Below are positions 61,997 to 64,000 of a stretch of DNA of 64,000 bases, in pieces. Source of the DNA: Edaphobacter lichenicola. GTDB lineage: Bacteria; Acidobacteriota; Terriglobia; Terriglobales; Acidobacteriaceae. Position numbers and translations under genes: made by a program. The notes beneath the pieces were generated by a model. It made no database searches. It saw only the letters and a list, made by a program, of their open reading frames with translations, and was not told the DNA's origin. The stretch spans positions 620,001 through 684,000 of the forward strand of contig NZ_CP073696.1 in NCBI RefSeq assembly GCF_025264645.1, read 5' to 3'. Position 1 is the stretch's first letter. Each line of letters starts with the position of its first letter.

Positions 61997-62788
61997 GCAG
62001 GAACACCTTCGCCAAATCTTCGCCTATCCAAAACTGAAAAGCAACTGCCAGAGCCTCTCTGATAGTGCAATTCTTCATATAAACAGTGGATGGTAAAAGA
62101 GTTATTTAATTGTAACGAGGGAAGAGATTCGACACGGTGGTAAGACGTCGCGATCAATATAAAGCCGTCACGAACCTCAGAATGCTGGCTTCTCCGACGA
62201 CTCTATCGCCTGCGACGGAACAACCACAAAGATCGAGACTCTCCCCAGAGAGGCCTCGGAACTCTGCGATGTGACTTCAACAACTTCGCCCATGACACGG
62301 GGAGCGAGTTTCTCTTTGAGACAGACGTCCACGGCTCGTGAGAAATGGTCAACCAGGTCGAGTCGCGCTGCTCGAGATCGCAGTCACCAAACTCTCTCAA
62401 TGGCGATGATGGGCGGTGAGTGTTGCAGCGGCCGATTCGGCTGGAAGCAGACCTATTACACCAAGACGTTCCCCGATCGTAGTGTCACGCTCGAGGTGAA
62501 GCTGACACTCACATCGAGTATGTGAAGGTGCTCGTCACGGGCAGTGTTATTGGCGGCGGTACGGTCAATGTCTCTTCCGTTCTCATCTCGCAGCGTAATC
62601 GTAGTGTCAGCCTCGATCCTAACCTCAATTTCACACCATTCACCGATGAAGAGCTGAAACGCATCCAGGCTGAAATAGAGCGTGCCGAAGAAGCTATGCG
62701 TTGCTGTTTGAAGAGCATCTCGTTTAGACAATAGGCTGCGCGGACCGAATTATGGTATCGTTTCAGCGAAAATAACGGTGGATTACTC
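61997..62788. other. Intergenic region upstream of imuA with a disrupted ORF
   Basis: The first 270 bp hold the imuA promoter region, which is A/T-rich at 62080-62120. The rest holds the disrupted frame listed next. Confidence 0.4.
62271..62734 (+). pseudogene. Unidentified ORF split by a frameshift
   Basis: One frame reads GRFGWKQTYYTKTFPDRSVT to a stop at about 62525; the next frame (62522-62734), open just upstream as THIEYVKVLVTGSVIGGGTV, continues NLNFTPFTDEELKRIQAEIE and ends at 62734. The two halves read as one protein-like chain if a base change near 62505 is allowed. No family recognised; the upstream boundary is uncertain. Confidence 0.3.
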
Positions 62789-63613
62789 ATGGTTAGTAAA
62801 ATCACCCCTTTCGTTGTCTTCGGTCTGTTGACCTCCATAAGTCTGTACGGACAGTCTAAATCTGCTCAAGCAAACAGTAAGGCAAGCCACAACTTCTCTC
62901 AAGTTCTTCCCATACAAGTGCAGGACGCGCCCAGTGAGATAAACCGTTGTGGAAGCGATAAACGCTTGCATTTTGCGAGCGATCTCGTGGCTACTGTAGG
63001 AGATCCGTTTTCACAGCAAGTCGGTACCTTTTTGATTTGCAATGGACTGGGTGTTCTGGATTACGGTAGTCGTATTTATTGGGGAAGTGGAGGGGACGAC
63101 CCGATGTCTATCATCGGAAAGTTTCAGGATGGCAGGCTTCTAGCAACGCACACATTCGTAAAGGATGGCCTGGTAAAGATTGCCGGACATGTGGGTGCAA
63201 CGTGTTATGGACCGGCGTACGGTCATCCATCGAATATTGCTTGGCACGACGTATCTTGTGGCAAAGGACAGATCACGGTTTACGAAGGTATTCCACTCAA
63301 GAAGCTCACAGTTACCTGCAGTGCAGCTGCTGCTTGCAAGAGCGTCGTGGGAGGAAGCGCAGTGCAGGTGAAGGGAACTGTCGTTTTAGAACAGACTTCG
63401 GTTGGAATAGGGGCTCTCGTTCGAACTTTGGTCGGAATTCCTCCCGGACTGGGAGCAACACAACCTTATTTGATTATTGATAAGGGACAAGATTCTGGAA
63501 CGTTCATAATCTCGATCGAGAAGGTCACAAAACCAACCGCGTTGATGATAAATGCCTATTCGGGCGGCGTCACACTTTCACAGACTTTAATGGTCATGCC
63601 CGCACTGAAGTAA
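62789..63613 (+). CDS. Secreted hypothetical protein
   Basis: 274 residues from ATG 62789. Signal peptide ITPFVVFGLLTSISLYGQ. Six cysteines in the mature part (NRCGSDKRL, FLICNGLGV, GATCYGPAYG, DVSCGKGQI, VTCSAAAACKS) suggest an extracytoplasmic location with disulfides. Otherwise glycine- and beta-rich; no family recognised. Free-standing, with no operon partner. Confidence 0.65.
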   Translation: MVSKITPFVVFGLLTSISLYGQSKSAQANSKASHNFSQVLPIQVQDAPSEINRCGSDKRLHFASDLVATVGDPFSQQVGTFLICNGLGVLDYGSRIYWGSGGDDPMSIIGKFQDGRLLATHTFVKDGLVKIAGHVGATCYGPAYGHPSNIAWHDVSCGKGQITVYEGIPLKKLTVTCSAAAACKSVVGGSAVQVKGTVVLEQTSVGIGALVRTLVGIPPGLGATQPYLIIDKGQDSGTFIISIEKVTKPTALMINAYSGGVTLSQTLMVMPALK

Positions 63614-63634
63614 GAGAACATAAGTCTCTGTCTT

Positions 63635-64000
63635 ATGTCTTTGGGTCGAGCGGGCGATCTCTTATGTTGGCCTCACGAGATCTCCCGCCCGCATCCCACG
63701 CTGCTCTGCACCCGGTGGCGTCGACGTCGTGAACTCTTCCATGACTTCCGCCGGCACATGGAGCGCACTGCAAACGTAAGGCTTCACATCGTTGAAGTAG
63801 CCTTCGGAGATCGTCCCTTCGAGGTGACGTCGTCCGAGAATCCGAACGATGTTCAACTCCGCACCTCACACACCCTGTGGCTCAAGAAGAACGCGCTCAA
63901 TATCGGAGTCCAACGTCTTCCTTCCGGTTGGAAGTATGCAGCTTATGTCGATGCCGACTTCCATTTCACTCGGCATGATCGGGCGCTTGAGACGATCCAT
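63635..64000 (+). CDS. Glycosyltransferase-like protein, N-terminal part (cut by window end)
   Basis: The frame from ATG 63635 stays open for 122 codons to the end of the window. It reads RRRRELFHDFRRHMERTANV, VEVAFGDRPFEV, VQLRTSHTLWLKKNALNIGV and SGWKYAAYVDADFHF. The pattern of a WKYxAxxDAD strand after a HxLWLKxNxLNxGVxRLP helix is that of GT-A-like nucleotide-sugar-binding proteins, with DAD as the DxD-type metal site. The true start may be further downstream, and the first 30 residues look less convincing. Function beyond the fold is unknown. Confidence 0.6.
   Translation, partial: MSLGRAGDLLCWPHEISRPHPTLLCTRWRRRRELFHDFRRHMERTANVRLHIVEVAFGDRPFEVTSSENPNDVQLRTSHTLWLKKNALNIGVQRLPSGWKYAAYVDADFHFTRHDRALETIH

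Noticed and set aside
62074..62090. CACTGTTTATATGAAG (minus strand) as a LexA box for imuA
   Set aside because: Only one half resembles the enterobacterial CTGTATATAT site; the other half is missing and the acidobacterial LexA motif is not certain to me.

Overview
The window looks like a chromosomal segment of an acidobacterium of the Terriglobales type (Edaphobacter, Granulicella or Terriglobus). This is inferred from gene content, not from a marker gene. The signs are a GWxTD-domain protein, a carboxypeptidase-regulatory/beta-barrel outer-membrane protein, a very large secreted SBBP/choice-of-anchor-D protein, a futalosine-pathway MqnD, an imuA-imuB-dnaE2 mutagenesis cassette, and short dispersed repeats built on GCAGATTCCCTTCGGGAATGAC.

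1-9.7 kb is an arginine biosynthesis cluster on the minus strand, transcribed argR-argC-argB-argD-argF, then argG, argH and a small ABM monooxygenase gene. argR to argF overlap by 4-8 bp. The argF/argG and argG/argH gaps hold added material: a lipoprotein-like gene, a GIY-YIG nuclease, a small secreted protein whose start copies the argH start, and most of the dispersed repeats. A textbook pair of ARG boxes sits between argR and the divergent gltB (9.8-14.3 kb), tying arginine and glutamate synthesis together.

14.3-41.5 kb is core metabolism, mostly on the plus strand: a TetR/FadR-like regulator with a matching operator and a long-chain acyl-CoA ligase; an acid phosphatase; a metallo-beta-lactamase-fold hydrolase; a phosphofructokinase with the two residues of pyrophosphate-dependent enzymes; a structured leader with a 27-codon upstream ORF ahead of a small HTH gene; an M24 peptidase, accB, accC and thiE; two amino-acid permeases; an orphan ABC ATPase with a HlyD adaptor; GWxTD and outer-membrane proteins; a redoxin; ftsB; bioY; mqnD; and tRNA-Lys(CTT).

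41.5-50 kb, just after the tRNA, is an accessory and decaying region. It holds a TIR-domain pseudogene with two single-base frameshifts, an excisionase-type HTH fragment, a TPR protein, a secreted protein with a His...Asn-Asp-Cys arrangement, a DUF2971 protein, converging HEPN and DUF5131-like remnants, and a frameshifted contractile-tail/eCIS tail-tube gene. About 1.7 kb has no recognisable intact gene.

50-64 kb holds the 1857-residue secreted repeat protein, the SOS-type mutasome operon imuA-imuB-dnaE2 with a fourth overlapping small gene, a disrupted ORF, a secreted unknown, and the start of a putative glycosyltransferase-like gene cut by the window end.
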